In this document: positions 1 through 9,669 of the stretch, one piece after another
Numbering within the stretch: the stretch's first letter is position 1
Layout of the letters: each line of letters starts with the position of its first letter
Assembly (NCBI GenBank): GCA_027483505.1
Contig: JAIXUP010000043.1
Span: 1 to 54,442, forward strand
Direction: 5' to 3'
DNA length: 54,442 nt
DNA from: Hyphomicrobiales bacterium
GTDB lineage: Bacteria; Pseudomonadota; Alphaproteobacteria; Rhizobiales; Beijerinckiaceae
Position numbers and translations under genes: made by a program
Notes under the pieces: generated by a model
What the model was told of the DNA's origin: nothing
The model's database searches: none
What the model saw: the letters and a program-made list of their open reading frames with translations, nothing else

Positions 1-50
1 GGCCTTAACCATTGCCGCGCAGACTGCGCCGTCCCATATGCGAGGCGGCG

Positions 51-782
51 ATGACGATGACAGCGCATACCTCTCCCGGACAGGCCCATCATGTTGCGCG
101 AGCCTTCGCGCATGTGGACACATGGGTGTTCGATCTCGACAACACGCTGTATCCCCACGAGGCGCGGATCTGGCCTCAGGTCGATGAGCGGATCACGCTG
201 TTCCTGACGGAGCTTTTCGGTCTCGACGGCCTGTCGGCGCGCGCCCTGCAGAAGTATTTCTACCAGCGTTATGGCACGACGCTCAGCGGCCTGATGCAGG
301 AAAATGGCGTCAACGCCGACGATTTCCTCGACTTCGTCCACCACATTGACGTCTCGATGCTCGACCCGGACCCGGCGCTCGGCGACGCCATTGCGGCGCT
401 GCCCGGCCGGAAGCTGATCTACACCAACGGGACCCGGAAGCATGCCGAGAACATTGCCGGCAGGCTCGGCATCCTCGACCGCTTCGACGGCGTCTTCGGG
501 ATCACGGAAGGCGGCTTCGTGCCGAAACCCCAGCGTGCTGCATTCGACCTTTTCTTCAAGGCCTTCGATGTCGTTCCCGATCACGCGGCCATGTTCGAGG
601 ACATCGAGAAGAACCTGATCGTGCCGCATGACGTTGGCATGAAGACGGTGCTGGTCCTGCCGAAGACGCCCGATCCTTTCCGCGAGGCCTGGGAGCAGGC
701 GGCCGTTGCGGCCGGGCATGTGCACCACGTCACCAGCGATCTGAACGGCTTCCTGCGGAGCCTGACGGGACGCGTAGCCTGA
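51..782 (+). CDS. HAD-family pyrimidine 5'-nucleotidase
   Basis: Predicted cytosolic HAD hydrolase dephosphorylating pyrimidine (or related) nucleoside monophosphates, Sdt1/PynA-like. HAD motif I is DLDNTLYP, with the nucleophile and acid/base Asp both present. Motif II is YTNG, the Lys region is PKPQ, and motif III is FEDIEKN. The length of about 243 residues fits the family. The reading frame extends upstream to a TTG at 12, but ATG 51 (or ATG 57) follows a GAGG at 42-45 and is preferred. It reads toward dapD, and a HAD nucleotidase upstream of dapD is a common alphaproteobacterial arrangement, though a diguanylate cyclase lies between on the other strand here. Substrate assignment is by family only. 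Confidence 0.85.
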   Translation: MTMTAHTSPGQAHHVARAFAHVDTWVFDLDNTLYPHEARIWPQVDERITLFLTELFGLDGLSARALQKYFYQRYGTTLSGLMQENGVNADDFLDFVHHIDVSMLDPDPALGDAIAALPGRKLIYTNGTRKHAENIAGRLGILDRFDGVFGITEGGFVPKPQRAAFDLFFKAFDVVPDHAAMFEDIEKNLIVPHDVGMKTVLVLPKTPDPFREAWEQAAVAAGHVHHVTSDLNGFLRSLTGRVA

Positions 783-793
783 TGTGACCGCGG

Positions 794-1681
794 TCAGGCG
801 GCCCTTGCGCCCTTTGGTGCGTCATGCGGCGCAGGCGGCTCCGCGGCGACCATTTCGTGCTGGCGGTCCGAGGCCCGCCGCCGAGGCGCCTCCAGGCCTG
901 CCGCAGCCGCCCTGAGCATGGCAACCTGGTCATAGCTGACGATGCAGTCCCGGCCTGACGCCTTGGCGATGTAGAGCGCTTCATCGGCCCGGGCCAGAAC
1001 CGGCGCAGCATGGGGATCAAGGGCCGTATTCGCCGCGCCGATGCTGGCCTTGACGAAGATCTCCGTGTGATTGACGACGAACGGCGTGCTGCGCAGCGCC
1101 GTGATGATGGTTCCGGCGACGGAACCGGCGTCGCCGGCGTTCTCGACAAAGCAGACGAACTCCTCGCCGCCGAACCGGCCGAGAACCGCGTCGGGGCCGA
1201 GCGTCCTTCTCATGACATGGGCTGCATGGCGCAAGGCCGCGTCCCCAGCCGCGTGACCATGGACATCATTGATCTTCTTGAAATGGTCCAGGTCGACAAA
1301 GAGCAGGGTGCCTTCCCGGCCGCTTGCGGCGAGGGTAGCTACAAGGGCTTCAATCTGTTCAAGCACGGCGACCCGGTTCGGGAGTCCCGTCAACTGGTCC
1401 GTCAGCGCCATTTGCGAGATGCGCGTTTGCAGGCGATGCGACTGCAGCAGGCTTGCAGCCGCCAGATAGCTGAAGGGCAGGGCGACCAGAAGACAGGTCG
1501 TCACGGTGATGATGTAGGCCATCATCATGAGGAACGCCTTCGACTCAGGAAAGTCCCGAGGCATCGCAAGCTCGATGATGAGGTAAGCGGTGACAACTGA
1601 CGACAAAGCTGCTGCGGCTACGATGCATCCTGTCAGGAGATGCATCTGCCGGTTGCTTTTGACGGTCAGGTGGAGCTTCAA
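794..1681 (-). CDS. membrane-anchored diguanylate cyclase (GGDEF)
   Basis: Makes cyclic di-GMP from two GTP. Two hydrophobic segments (about residues 14-37 and 47-75) form a short membrane anchor with no recognisable periplasmic sensor domain. A GGDEF domain follows from about residue 90. It has DxLTGLPNR, the Mg-binding FVDLDHFKKIND, the active-site GGEEF, and the ADEALYIAK helix. The position before GGEEF where an RxxD inhibitory site would sit reads LGPD, so product inhibition through the I-site is probably lost. The C-terminal tail of about 45 residues is low-complexity. The gene is monocistronic, convergent with the nucleotidase and divergent from dapD. Enzyme class is secure; the input signal is unknown. 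Confidence 0.9.
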   Translation of the reverse strand: MKLHLTVKSNRQMHLLTGCIVAAAALSSVVTAYLIIELAMPRDFPESKAFLMMMAYIITVTTCLLVALPFSYLAAASLLQSHRLQTRISQMALTDQLTGLPNRVAVLEQIEALVATLAASGREGTLLFVDLDHFKKINDVHGHAAGDAALRHAAHVMRRTLGPDAVLGRFGGEEFVCFVENAGDAGSVAGTIITALRSTPFVVNHTEIFVKASIGAANTALDPHAAPVLARADEALYIAKASGRDCIVSYDQVAMLRAAAAGLEAPRRRASDRQHEMVAAEPPAPHDAPKGARAA

Positions 1682-1863
1682 ATTTGCGGCCCATCAATGA
1701 GATGCCCGACTGTAGCAGGCATGATTTACCAGTTCTTTAAGCGATCGAGCTGGATTCAGAGCATTCATCCGCTTTGCGTGGCGATGGAGCTTGACGATCG
1801 TGCCGCCATCGGCTTTCCGTGCACACAGCCTGCGCCGAAGCGGCGATCAAGGAGACCTTGCTG

Positions 1864-2727
<864 letters not shown>

Positions 2728-2731
2728 CCCG

Positions 2732-3901
2732 ATGACCATGTCGATCGGGGCTGACCCTGTCGCGCTGGCGCAGGCGCTGGTGCGTTGCCCCTCGGTCACG
2801 CCGGACGAAGGCGGGGCGCTGGCGCTGCTGGCGCGCGAGTTGGGTGCGGCAGGCTTTGCCGTGCACCGGCCGCTGTTCAGCGAACCCGGCACGCCGGATG
2901 TCGAAAACCTGTATGCGCGCTTCGGCACGAAGAGCCCAGTCTTCGTGATCGCGGGGCATACCGATGTCGTGCCGCCGGGCGATGTGGCCCGCTGGGGCCG
3001 CGATCCGTTCTCGGGCGACATCGTCGACGGCATCCTGCATGGACGCGGGGCCTGCGACATGAAGGGCGGGCTGGCGGCCATGACGGCTGCGGCCATCCAG
3101 TTCGTGCGCGACAATCCGGACTTCCCCGGCTCGATTGTACTGCTTGTGACGGGCGACGAGGAAGGTCCGGCTGTCAACGGCACGGTCAAACTGCTCGAGT
3201 GGGCGCATGCGCGCGGCGAGCGCTTCGACCACTGCCTCCTCGGCGAGCCGACCAATCCGGAGCGGCTGGGCGACATGATCAAGATCGGGCGGCGCGGTTC
3301 ACTGACCTGCCGGCTGACCGTGAGCGGCAAGCAGGGCCACGTGGCCTATCCCGAGCAGACGACCAACCCGATCCGGGCCATGGTCAAGTTGCTGGCTGCT
3401 GTCGACGCGGCGCCGCTCGATGCGGGAACAGCCTTCTTCGGTCCGTCGACACTGGAGATCACCACGGTCGATGTCGGCAATCCGTCGTCGAACGTCGTGC
3501 CCAATCAGGCGCGCGCCACCATGAACGTCCGGTTCAACGACGGCTGGACGCCCGAAACGCTGGAGGCAGAGCTGCGCCGGCGCTTCGCGTCCGTCAGCGT
3601 GGCCGGGACCTATGTCGCTGAATTCGCGAAGACGAACGCGGTGTCCTTCGTGACCGAGCCGGGGCCTTTCGTCGACATGGTCAGCGAGGCTGTGCAGGCC
3701 GAAACCGGACTGACCCCGAAGCTCTCGACAACGGGCGGCACGTCGGATGCGCGCTTCATCAAGAGCTACTGCCCGGTGGTCGAGTTCGGCACGGTCGGCA
3801 AGACCATGCACCAGGTGAACGAAAGCGTCGCAACAGCCGATATCGAGGGCGTCTGCCGAATCACGCGCCGCGTTCTGGGAGCCTATTTCGGGCGGCAGTG
3901 A
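2732..3901 (+). CDS. dapE: succinyl-diaminopimelate desuccinylase
   Basis: Di-zinc M20-family hydrolase removing succinate from N-succinyl-LL-diaminopimelate, two steps after DapD. Visible metal and catalytic motifs are IAGHTDVVPPGD (His ligand), RGACDMKGG (bridging Asp), TGDEEGP (catalytic Glu pair), LLGEPT and, near the end, KTMHQVNE (last His ligand). The dimerisation domain (about residues 180-290) interrupts the catalytic domain as in the family. ATG 2732 lies 4 bp past the dapD stop; ATG 2738 is a nearly equivalent alternative. The length is 389 residues. Its stop lies 4 bp from the convergent truA stop, with no room for a separate terminator. Confidence 0.97.
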   Translation: MTMSIGADPVALAQALVRCPSVTPDEGGALALLARELGAAGFAVHRPLFSEPGTPDVENLYARFGTKSPVFVIAGHTDVVPPGDVARWGRDPFSGDIVDGILHGRGACDMKGGLAAMTAAAIQFVRDNPDFPGSIVLLVTGDEEGPAVNGTVKLLEWAHARGERFDHCLLGEPTNPERLGDMIKIGRRGSLTCRLTVSGKQGHVAYPEQTTNPIRAMVKLLAAVDAAPLDAGTAFFGPSTLEITTVDVGNPSSNVVPNQARATMNVRFNDGWTPETLEAELRRRFASVSVAGTYVAEFAKTNAVSFVTEPGPFVDMVSEAVQAETGLTPKLSTTGGTSDARFIKSYCPVVEFGTVGKTMHQVNESVATADIEGVCRITRRVLGAYFGRQ

Positions 3902-3905
3902 CGCG

Positions 3906-4643
3906 TCAGTAGTCCACGCGTGTCAGATAAAGCCCGCAGGGTGGCGCAAGGCCGGGGCAAAGCGCGCGGTTGGCGGCTTTCAGGATCCGCGCGATGTCAC
4001 GCTGGCCCCATTTGCCGCGCCCGACCGGCAGCAGGGCCCCGGTCATCGAGCGCACCTGATGATGCAGGAACGAACGGGCGTTCGTCTCGATGCAGATCTC
4101 GTCGCCATGCCGCATCACGTCGAAGCGGTCGATCGTCCGGACCGGCGAATTGGCCTGGCACTCCGCCGCGCGGAACGTCGTGAAATCATGCTCGCCGAGA
4201 TAGGCCTGGGCTGCATGGTGCATGGCCTCATGGTCGAGCCGATAGGGCACATGCCAGACGCGGCCTGCCTCGATGGCCGGCGGCGGCCTGCGGTCGAGGA
4301 TGCGGAAGCGGTAATATCGGCGCGTGGCCGACATGCGGGCATCGAAGCTGTCCGGGACCACTTCAGCCGACAGGATCGTGATCGGGTGCGGCTTGAGGTG
4401 GACATTGGTGGCGTCCCGCACGGTGTCGGTGCGCCAGTCCCTGTCGATGTGGACATGGGCGACCTGGCCCGTGGCGTGGACGCCGGCATCGGTGCGGCCT
4501 GCGCAGCGCAGGCGCACGGGAGCGCCGATGAAGCGCTCCATCGCTTCTTCGATCGCCTGCTGAACGGAGGGGGCGTTGTCCTGCCGCTGCCAGCCGGAGA
4601 AGGGCGAGCCGTCATACTCGATGGTGAGCTTGTAGCGCGGCAT
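3906..4643 (-). CDS. truA: tRNA pseudouridine(38-40) synthase TruA
   Basis: Isomerises uridine to pseudouridine at positions 38-40 of the tRNA anticodon arm. The catalytic Asp sits in GRTDAGVHA near residue 50. The N-terminal YDGSPFSGWQRQ and the C-terminal SFLHHQVRSMTG are TruA signatures. At 245 residues it has the normal length. It is last in the def-fmt-truA operon, starting 5 bp after the fmt stop. Linkage of truA to def-fmt and to dapE is common in Hyphomicrobiales. Confidence 0.97.
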   Translation of the reverse strand: MPRYKLTIEYDGSPFSGWQRQDNAPSVQQAIEEAMERFIGAPVRLRCAGRTDAGVHATGQVAHVHIDRDWRTDTVRDATNVHLKPHPITILSAEVVPDSFDARMSATRRYYRFRILDRRPPPAIEAGRVWHVPYRLDHEAMHHAAQAYLGEHDFTTFRAAECQANSPVRTIDRFDVMRHGDEICIETNARSFLHHQVRSMTGALLPVGRGKWGQRDIARILKAANRALCPGLAPPCGLYLTRVDY

Positions 4644-4648
4644 GCCGC

Positions 4649-5578
4649 CTACAGCTTCATGCCGGGAACGAGGCGCGCGCCGCGCAGGAAGTCAGGCGCC
4701 GGCATCACGCCCTTGCCGGCGCGCTGGACGTCGACGAGCCGGATGGCGCCGGAGCCGCACGCAACGGCGCCCTCGGCGTCCAGCAACGTCCCGGGGCTGC
4801 CGCTGCCCGAAGCGATCCGCGCTTTCAGGATCTTGAGGCGCTCCGGCCCCTTGCCGAGGTCGATGTCCGCGAAGGCGCCCGGGAAGGGCGAAAGCCCCCG
4901 GATCTGGTTGTGCAATTCGGCGGCCGGCCTCGTCCAGTCGATCCGGCTGTCGTCATTGCCTATCTTTGCCGCATAGGTGACGCCTGCATCCGGCTGCGCC
5001 GAAAAGGCCAGCGATCCGCGGCCGATCGCCGCCACGGCCCGGACCATCATGTCCGCGCCGAGGGCGGCAAGCCTGTCGTGCAGTTCGCCCGCCGTCATGT
5101 CCGGCCCGAGCGCGATCCGCTCAACCATGCCGACAGGGCCCGTATCGAGCCCGGCCTCCATCTGCATTACGCAAACGCCCGCTTCCGTGTCGCCGGCCAT
5201 CACGGCGCGCTGGATGGGTGCTGCGCCGCGCCAGCGCGGCAGCAGCGAAGCGTGCAGGTTGACGCAGCCGAAGCGTGGCGCATCGAGGACGGGCCGGGGC
5301 AGGATGAGCCCATACGCGACCACGATCGCCAGGTCGGCCTGATGGGCTGCAAAGGCCTCCTGCTCTGGCGCGCCACGCAGCGATCTCGGGTGAAGCACCG
5401 GCAGGCCGAAGCGCTCCGCGGTGCGATGGACGGGCGAGGGGCGCAGCTCCAGCCCGCGCCCGCCCTGGGCTGGCGGTCGCGTATAGACGGCCACGATCTC
5501 ATGGCCGTGACCCATCAGCTCGGTCAGGGTCGGCACCGCGAAATCCGGCGTGCCCATGAAGATCAGGCGAAGGCTCAT
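4649..5578 (-). CDS. fmt: methionyl-tRNA formyltransferase
   Basis: Formylates the amino group of initiator Met-tRNA using 10-formyl-tetrahydrofolate, the first step of bacterial initiator tRNA maturation. The catalytic Asn and His are in NLHASLLPRWRGAAP, and the conserved downstream Asp region is AGDTEAGVCVMQME. An N-terminal Rossmann domain (FMGTPDFAVP) is followed by a C-terminal OB-like tRNA-binding domain. The 309-residue length is standard. It is the middle gene of def-fmt-truA, 10 bp after def, so formylation and deformylation are encoded together. Confidence 0.97.
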   Translation of the reverse strand: MSLRLIFMGTPDFAVPTLTELMGHGHEIVAVYTRPPAQGGRGLELRPSPVHRTAERFGLPVLHPRSLRGAPEQEAFAAHQADLAIVVAYGLILPRPVLDAPRFGCVNLHASLLPRWRGAAPIQRAVMAGDTEAGVCVMQMEAGLDTGPVGMVERIALGPDMTAGELHDRLAALGADMMVRAVAAIGRGSLAFSAQPDAGVTYAAKIGNDDSRIDWTRPAAELHNQIRGLSPFPGAFADIDLGKGPERLKILKARIASGSGSPGTLLDAEGAVACGSGAIRLVDVQRAGKGVMPAPDFLRGARLVPGMKL

Positions 5579-5588
5579 GCCGGGCGCC

Positions 5589-6110
5589 TCACAGGCCGCG
5601 CTCGCGCTCTTTGGCCTGCTTGATGAACTTCTTGACGCAGCGGTCGCGCTTCAGCTTCGAGATGTGGTCGATGAACAGCACGCCGTTGAGATGGTCGATC
5701 TCGTGCTGGATGCAGGTCGCCATCAGGCCATCGGCTTCAATTTCCCGGGACTTGCCGTCGAGATCCGTATAGCGCACCCGCACCGTGGCAGGCCGCTCAA
5801 CCTCCTCGTAGAACTCCGGAATCGACAGGCAGCCTTCTTCATAGACGCCGCGCTCGTCCGATTCCCAGACGATCTCGGGATTGAGGAAGACGATCGGCTG
5901 GCGCTCCTCGTCGGTCTTGCCGAGATCGACCGTCACCACCCTGAGCGGTACGCCGACCTGCACCGCAGCGAGGCCGATGCCCGGCGCATCATACATCGTG
6001 TCCAACATGTCGGCCGCCAGCTTGCGGATTTCCGGCGTGACAGTCGTGACGGGTTTTGAGACCTGTTTGAGCAACGGATCGGGCAGGATGACGAGCGGGA
6101 GAACGGCCAT
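5589..6110 (-). CDS. def: peptide deformylase
   Basis: Fe/Zn metallohydrolase that removes the formyl group from nascent proteins. All three family motifs are present: [18 protein letters not shown] (Cys ligand) and QHEIDHLNG (HExxH). ATG 6110 gives 173 residues starting MAVLPL. The open frame extends three codons to a TTG at 6119, but CCAGG just upstream fits the ATG. It is the first gene of the def-fmt-truA operon, transcribed away from rmuC across a 111-bp divergent spacer. Confidence 0.97.
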   Translation of the reverse strand: MAVLPLVILPDPLLKQVSKPVTTVTPEIRKLAADMLDTMYDAPGIGLAAVQVGVPLRVVTVDLGKTDEERQPIVFLNPEIVWESDERGVYEEGCLSIPEFYEEVERPATVRVRYTDLDGKSREIEADGLMATCIQHEIDHLNGVLFIDHISKLKRDRCVKKFIKQAKERERGL

Positions 6111-6171
6111 GGGACACAAACCTGGAAAATCGTGATCCGCACATAAGTTGTCAGTGGACGAACGTCAATTC

Positions 6172-6186
6172 GTTCGTTTTTTGTTC
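6172..6186 (+). promoter_or_regulatory. LexA (SOS) box upstream of rmuC
   Basis: Bases 6172-6175 and 6183-6186 are both GTTC, separated by exactly seven bases. This matches the direct-repeat LexA operator of alphaproteobacteria (GTTC-N7-GTTC). It ends 35 bp before the rmuC ATG, where it would overlap the promoter. An overlapping inverted repeat (ACGAACG at 6158-6164 and CGTTCGT at 6171-6177) is also present. Binding is inferred from the motif only. Confidence 0.7.
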
Positions 6187-6221
6187 TTTTCGAAAGTGAA
6201 GGGATGCGGTAGTTTGCTCGC

Positions 6222-7406
6222 ATGCAGGGAATCGCTCTGACTGTTGGCGGGCATGACGTCACCTTCGTCCAGGTGGCGCTCGGCTTTGCCGTGGCCGTCG
6301 TGGTCCTGCTCGGCTGGATGGTGCTGTCCTTGCGCCGGTCGAGCCATGAACGCACGCTGGAGGCCGCCGCCGCGACCGAGCGGGCGCGTGAGATGGACGA
6401 CAAGGTGGCCGAGATGAACCGGCTGCAGGCCGAGCTGACAAGCCGGCTGCAGACAATGGCGGAGATTTTCGGTTCGCGTCAGTCCGACATGGCCCGTCTG
6501 GTGTCCGAACGGATCGACGGTCTGCGCGCCAGCATGGGGCAGGGGCTGGAAAGCAGTGGCAAGGCGACCTCGGAATCCCTGCAGAAGCTGAACGAGCGTC
6601 TGGCCGTGATCGACAGCGCCCAGAAGAACCTGACCGACCTGACCTCCGAGGTCGTCTCGCTCAAGGATGTCCTGTCGAACAAGCAGGCGCGGGGCGCTTA
6701 CGGGCAGGGCCGGATGGAGGCGATCGTGCGCGATGGTCTTCCGGCCTCGGCCTATGAGTTTCAGGTGACCTTGTCGAACAAGACACGCCCGGATTGCCTC
6801 GTCTCGCTTCCGGGTGACACGCGCAAGCTGGTGATCGACGCCAAGTTTCCGCTGGAAGGGTTCACGGCCTACCGTTCAGCGGAGACGGACGAGGCGCGCA
6901 AGGCGGCGTCGTTGCGGGTCCGTGCCGACATGGGCGCCCATATCAAGGACATCGCCGAGAAATACGTCGCGGCTGAAGAAACACAGGACATGGCGCTGAT
7001 GTTCGTGCCGTCAGAAGCCATTCATGCCGACCTGCATGAGCATTTCGAGGATCTGGTGCAGCGCTCACACCGCGCGCGCGTCGTGATCGTCTCTCCCTCG
7101 CTGCTGGCGCTGGCCATCCAGGTCATGCAGTCGCTCGTGCGCGACGCCCGGATGCGGGATGAGGCCCGCGTGATCCAGAGCGAGGTGGCCAAGCTGCTCG
7201 ACGATGTGCGTCGCCTTGGCGACCGGGTCGAGAAGCTCGACAACCATTTCAGGCAAGCCAGCGATGACGTCGCGCAAATCCGGACCTCATCCGACAAGAT
7301 CGTCAAACGGGGCGAGCGCATCGAGTCGCTGGAGTTCGAAGACAGGCCCGTGCAGGGCGAGCTCCTGCCGTCGCCGTTGGCGCCACGGTTGCGCGCGGTC
7401 GAATAG
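6222..7406 (+). CDS. rmuC: DNA recombination protein RmuC
   Basis: RmuC-family protein, linked genetically to limiting recombination at short inverted repeats; its biochemical activity is poorly defined and the domain is nuclease-related. An N-terminal transmembrane helix (about residues 14-37) is followed by a long coiled coil (to about 145). The RmuC domain then includes GAYGQGRMEAIV, SLPGDTRKLVIDAKFPLE and ALMFVPSEA. The DAKFPL segment is the most conserved stretch of the family. At 394 residues it is normal length. A LexA-type box ends 35 bp upstream, suggesting DNA-damage induction. It converges on the osmC-like gene with an 18-bp gap. Confidence 0.93.
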   Translation: MQGIALTVGGHDVTFVQVALGFAVAVVVLLGWMVLSLRRSSHERTLEAAAATERAREMDDKVAEMNRLQAELTSRLQTMAEIFGSRQSDMARLVSERIDGLRASMGQGLESSGKATSESLQKLNERLAVIDSAQKNLTDLTSEVVSLKDVLSNKQARGAYGQGRMEAIVRDGLPASAYEFQVTLSNKTRPDCLVSLPGDTRKLVIDAKFPLEGFTAYRSAETDEARKAASLRVRADMGAHIKDIAEKYVAAEETQDMALMFVPSEAIHADLHEHFEDLVQRSHRARVVIVSPSLLALAIQVMQSLVRDARMRDEARVIQSEVAKLLDDVRRLGDRVEKLDNHFRQASDDVAQIRTSSDKIVKRGERIESLEFEDRPVQGELLPSPLAPRLRAVE

Positions 7407-7424
7407 CAGAGTCGCCTGAATCCC

Positions 7425-7949
7425 TTAGGCGCTGTTCTTCAAGACCGCTGTGAGTTCCGGCTTCACATTCAGGGTCTGGAACACGACGCAGTAGCGCTCG
7501 GTCAGCTTCAGGAGCGAATCGAGCTTGTCCTGCGGGGCGTCGCTCTCGACATCGAAGGTCAGGCGGATGGCCTTGAAGCCGACGGGCGCATCCTTGGCGA
7601 CACCAAGCGTGCCGCGGAAGTCAAGGTCACCTTCGGCGCGCACGAGGCCCTTGCTGAGCTTGATCTCAAGCGCCGTCGCCACGGCCTTCAGTGTGACGCC
7701 GGCGCAAGCCACCAGAGCCTCGAGCAGCATGTCGCCTGAACAGAGTTCGGCGCCGGAACCGCCCGTGGCGGGATGCAGGCCCGCTTCCATCATCGCGCGG
7801 CCGGTCTCGACCTTGCAGGCGATCTTGGCCTCGTCGATCTCGCCATGGGCCTTCAGCGTGATGATGGCCGCGTCCGGGCTGGCCCTGTAGCTCTCCTTGA
7901 TCGGGGCCTGGAGCGCGCGCAGCGCCGTTGCGTCGATGGGGGTGTCCAT
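7425..7949 (-). CDS. OsmC-family protein
   Basis: OsmC/Ohr-superfamily protein of 174 residues. Members often act as thiol peroxidases using two Cys. Candidate redox Cys are C82 (ALVACAG) and C154 (TERYCVVF), placed as in the family, with the typical LLEALVAC helix between beta elements. It lies 70 bp downstream of the SsuABC-like transporter genes on the same strand, so it may be read from their promoter. It could be a peroxide-handling protein tied to sulfur supply, but this is inference. Whether it acts on organic hydroperoxides or is a YhfA-like protein cannot be decided from sequence. Confidence 0.85.
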   Translation of the reverse strand: MDTPIDATALRALQAPIKESYRASPDAAIITLKAHGEIDEAKIACKVETGRAMMEAGLHPATGGSGAELCSGDMLLEALVACAGVTLKAVATALEIKLSKGLVRAEGDLDFRGTLGVAKDAPVGFKAIRLTFDVESDAPQDKLDSLLKLTERYCVVFQTLNVKPELTAVLKNSA

Positions 7950-8019
7950 GGTGGGCTTCTCCGTCAGGTGCGCCGTGAGCGCTGGCCGTATCGCGCCAGC
8001 TTGCGAAGGGCAAGGGCGA

Positions 8020-8802
8020 TCACCACCAGGCTGCGTCGGCTGTTCCGGCGGGCGCGGCCTGCGGTCTGCCTGGCTTCAACGACTGGTCGAGGCTGGTGAG
8101 GATCTGCCGCGACAGTGTCTCGAAGCCGCTGCCGAGGCGAACGCGGGGCCGCGCCAGCGGATTGGCGAAGGTCTCGAAGACGCGGCCAGGATTGGGCTGC
8201 ATGACGATGATGCGGTCGGCCAGCGTCACCGCCTCCTCGACATCATGGGTTACCAGCAGCATGGTCGGGCGGCTTTCGTCCCAAAGGCTGAGCAGGTGCC
8301 GGTGCAGGCTGGCCCGCGTTGTCGGATCGAGCGCCGAGAAGGGCTCATCCATGATCAGCAGCCGCGGGCGCGTGACAAGGGCGCGCGCAATGGCGGCGCG
8401 CTGTTGCTGGCCGCCGGAGAGCTCGCGCGGCCAGCGCCCGCCATGGCCGGCCAGGCCGACGCGCGTCAGGGCGTTGGCAACCAGGCCTTCGCGTTCGAAG
8501 GCGCTGAGGTGGTTGAGTCCGAAGGCGACATTGTCCTCTATGGTCAGCCACGGAAACAGCCGAGGCTCCTGAAAGATCACCCCGACATTGGCGGACGGCC
8601 CATTGATTGTCTGGTCGTCCAGCCTGATCTGGCCGGCGCTGGCCGTGTCGAGACCGGCGATCAGGCGCAGGAGGGTGGTCTTGCCGCAGCCGGAGCCGCC
8701 GACCAGCGCGACGATTTCACCGTCGCCGACGGTCAGGGAGAGATGTTCCAGCGCGACGACGCCATCGGCGTAGGTTTTGGACAGAGCGTCAATGCTCAGC
8801 AT
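8020..8802 (-). CDS. nitrate/sulfonate/taurine-type ABC transporter ATPase
   Basis: ATP-binding subunit of an SsuABC/TauABC/NrtABC-type importer. Walker A is GGSGCGKTT, the Q-loop is GVIFQEPRLFPW, the signature is LSGGQQQR, Walker B is LLIMDEPFSALD, and the switch His is in LLVTHDVEEA. At 260 residues it matches SsuB/TauB. It follows the permease gene by 9 bp and is last of the three transporter genes. The substrate cannot be fixed from the ATPase. No sulfonate monooxygenase (ssuD, tauD) is nearby, so aliphatic sulfonate is only the default guess. Confidence 0.92.
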   Translation of the reverse strand: MLSIDALSKTYADGVVALEHLSLTVGDGEIVALVGGSGCGKTTLLRLIAGLDTASAGQIRLDDQTINGPSANVGVIFQEPRLFPWLTIEDNVAFGLNHLSAFEREGLVANALTRVGLAGHGGRWPRELSGGQQQRAAIARALVTRPRLLIMDEPFSALDPTTRASLHRHLLSLWDESRPTMLLVTHDVEEAVTLADRIIVMQPNPGRVFETFANPLARPRVRLGSGFETLSRQILTSLDQSLKPGRPQAAPAGTADAAWW

Positions 8803-8811
8803 GATGATGTC

Positions 8812-9657
8812 TCACATCCTGTTGCGGCTGACATCCTGCCAGCTCAGCAGGGGCCGCGTGACAAACACAAGCAGGCCGTCCGCCAGCTTGCCGAGGACGG
8901 CGAAGGCGATGATGGCTGCGAGAATGCGGTCGGGACGACCGAGTTGCTGGCCGTCGACGAGAAGATAGCCGAGCCCCTCGCTCGCTCCCATGAACTCGGC
9001 GGCGACCACGAACATGAAACCGAGGCCAAGCCCGGTGCGCAGCGCGGTTATCCAGGCCGGCAGGATCGCGGGCAGAGTGACGCGGCGGATCATGGCGATG
9101 CGGCCAAGGCGGAAGACGCGGCCAACCTCGATGATCTTGCGGTCGATACCGGCAAGCGCAGCGGCGACCCCGAGATAGACCGGAAAGAAGACGCCGACTG
9201 CGATCAGCGCCACTTTCGAGGCCTCGAAGATACCAAGCCAGAGGATGAACAGCGGCACCCAGGCAATCGAGGGAATCGCCCTCAGCGCCTGCAGAGTCGG
9301 GTCCATCAGCCGCCGCATCAGTTCGCTGGCGCCGGACAGGGCGCCGAGCACCGTGCCGACCACGGCGCCCAGCGCAAACCCGGCGGCGACCCGCCACAAC
9401 GTCGCCGCGGCGTGCATCGCCAGTTCGCCGGTGCGTGCAAGCTCCCAGAGGGTCGCCCCGATGCGGGATGGCGGCGGCAACAGGCGGCCGTTGGCGATGC
9501 CGGTCGACACTGCTGCTTCCCAGAGAGCGGCGACCACCACCGGCAGCGCGAAGCCCGCAATCCAGCCAATGGACAGGCCAGGTTTTGCCGGGCCTGCCTT
9601 TCCAGCGGCCGGCCGGGTAAGGGCCGTGCCTTCGGTTTCGCTTGCGAGCAGGCTCAT
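8812..9657 (-). CDS. ABC transporter permease, SsuC/TauC type
   Basis: Inner-membrane permease of 281 residues with about six predicted helices and the BPD_transp_1 domain. The first helix is FALPVVVAALWEAAV. The coupling-loop region includes IIEVGRVFRLGRIAMIRRVTLPAILP, split here as IIEVGRVFRLG followed by a Pro-containing helix, which contacts the ATPase. GLGLGFMFVVAAEFMGASEGLGYL is typical of the SsuC/NrtB branch. It starts 12 bp after the binding-protein gene and is followed after 9 bp by the ATPase, a tight operon. Confidence 0.9.
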   Translation of the reverse strand: MSLLASETEGTALTRPAAGKAGPAKPGLSIGWIAGFALPVVVAALWEAAVSTGIANGRLLPPPSRIGATLWELARTGELAMHAAATLWRVAAGFALGAVVGTVLGALSGASELMRRLMDPTLQALRAIPSIAWVPLFILWLGIFEASKVALIAVGVFFPVYLGVAAALAGIDRKIIEVGRVFRLGRIAMIRRVTLPAILPAWITALRTGLGLGFMFVVAAEFMGASEGLGYLLVDGQQLGRPDRILAAIIAFAVLGKLADGLLVFVTRPLLSWQDVSRNRM

Positions 9658-9669
9658 GCCGGCAGCCGG

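Noticed and set aside
6159..6182. CGAACG/CGTTCG hairpin followed by six T, read as a rho-independent terminator before rmuC.
   Set aside because: The stem is short and AT-containing, and no plus-strand gene ends upstream. The GTTC-N7-GTTC operator reading explains the sequence better.
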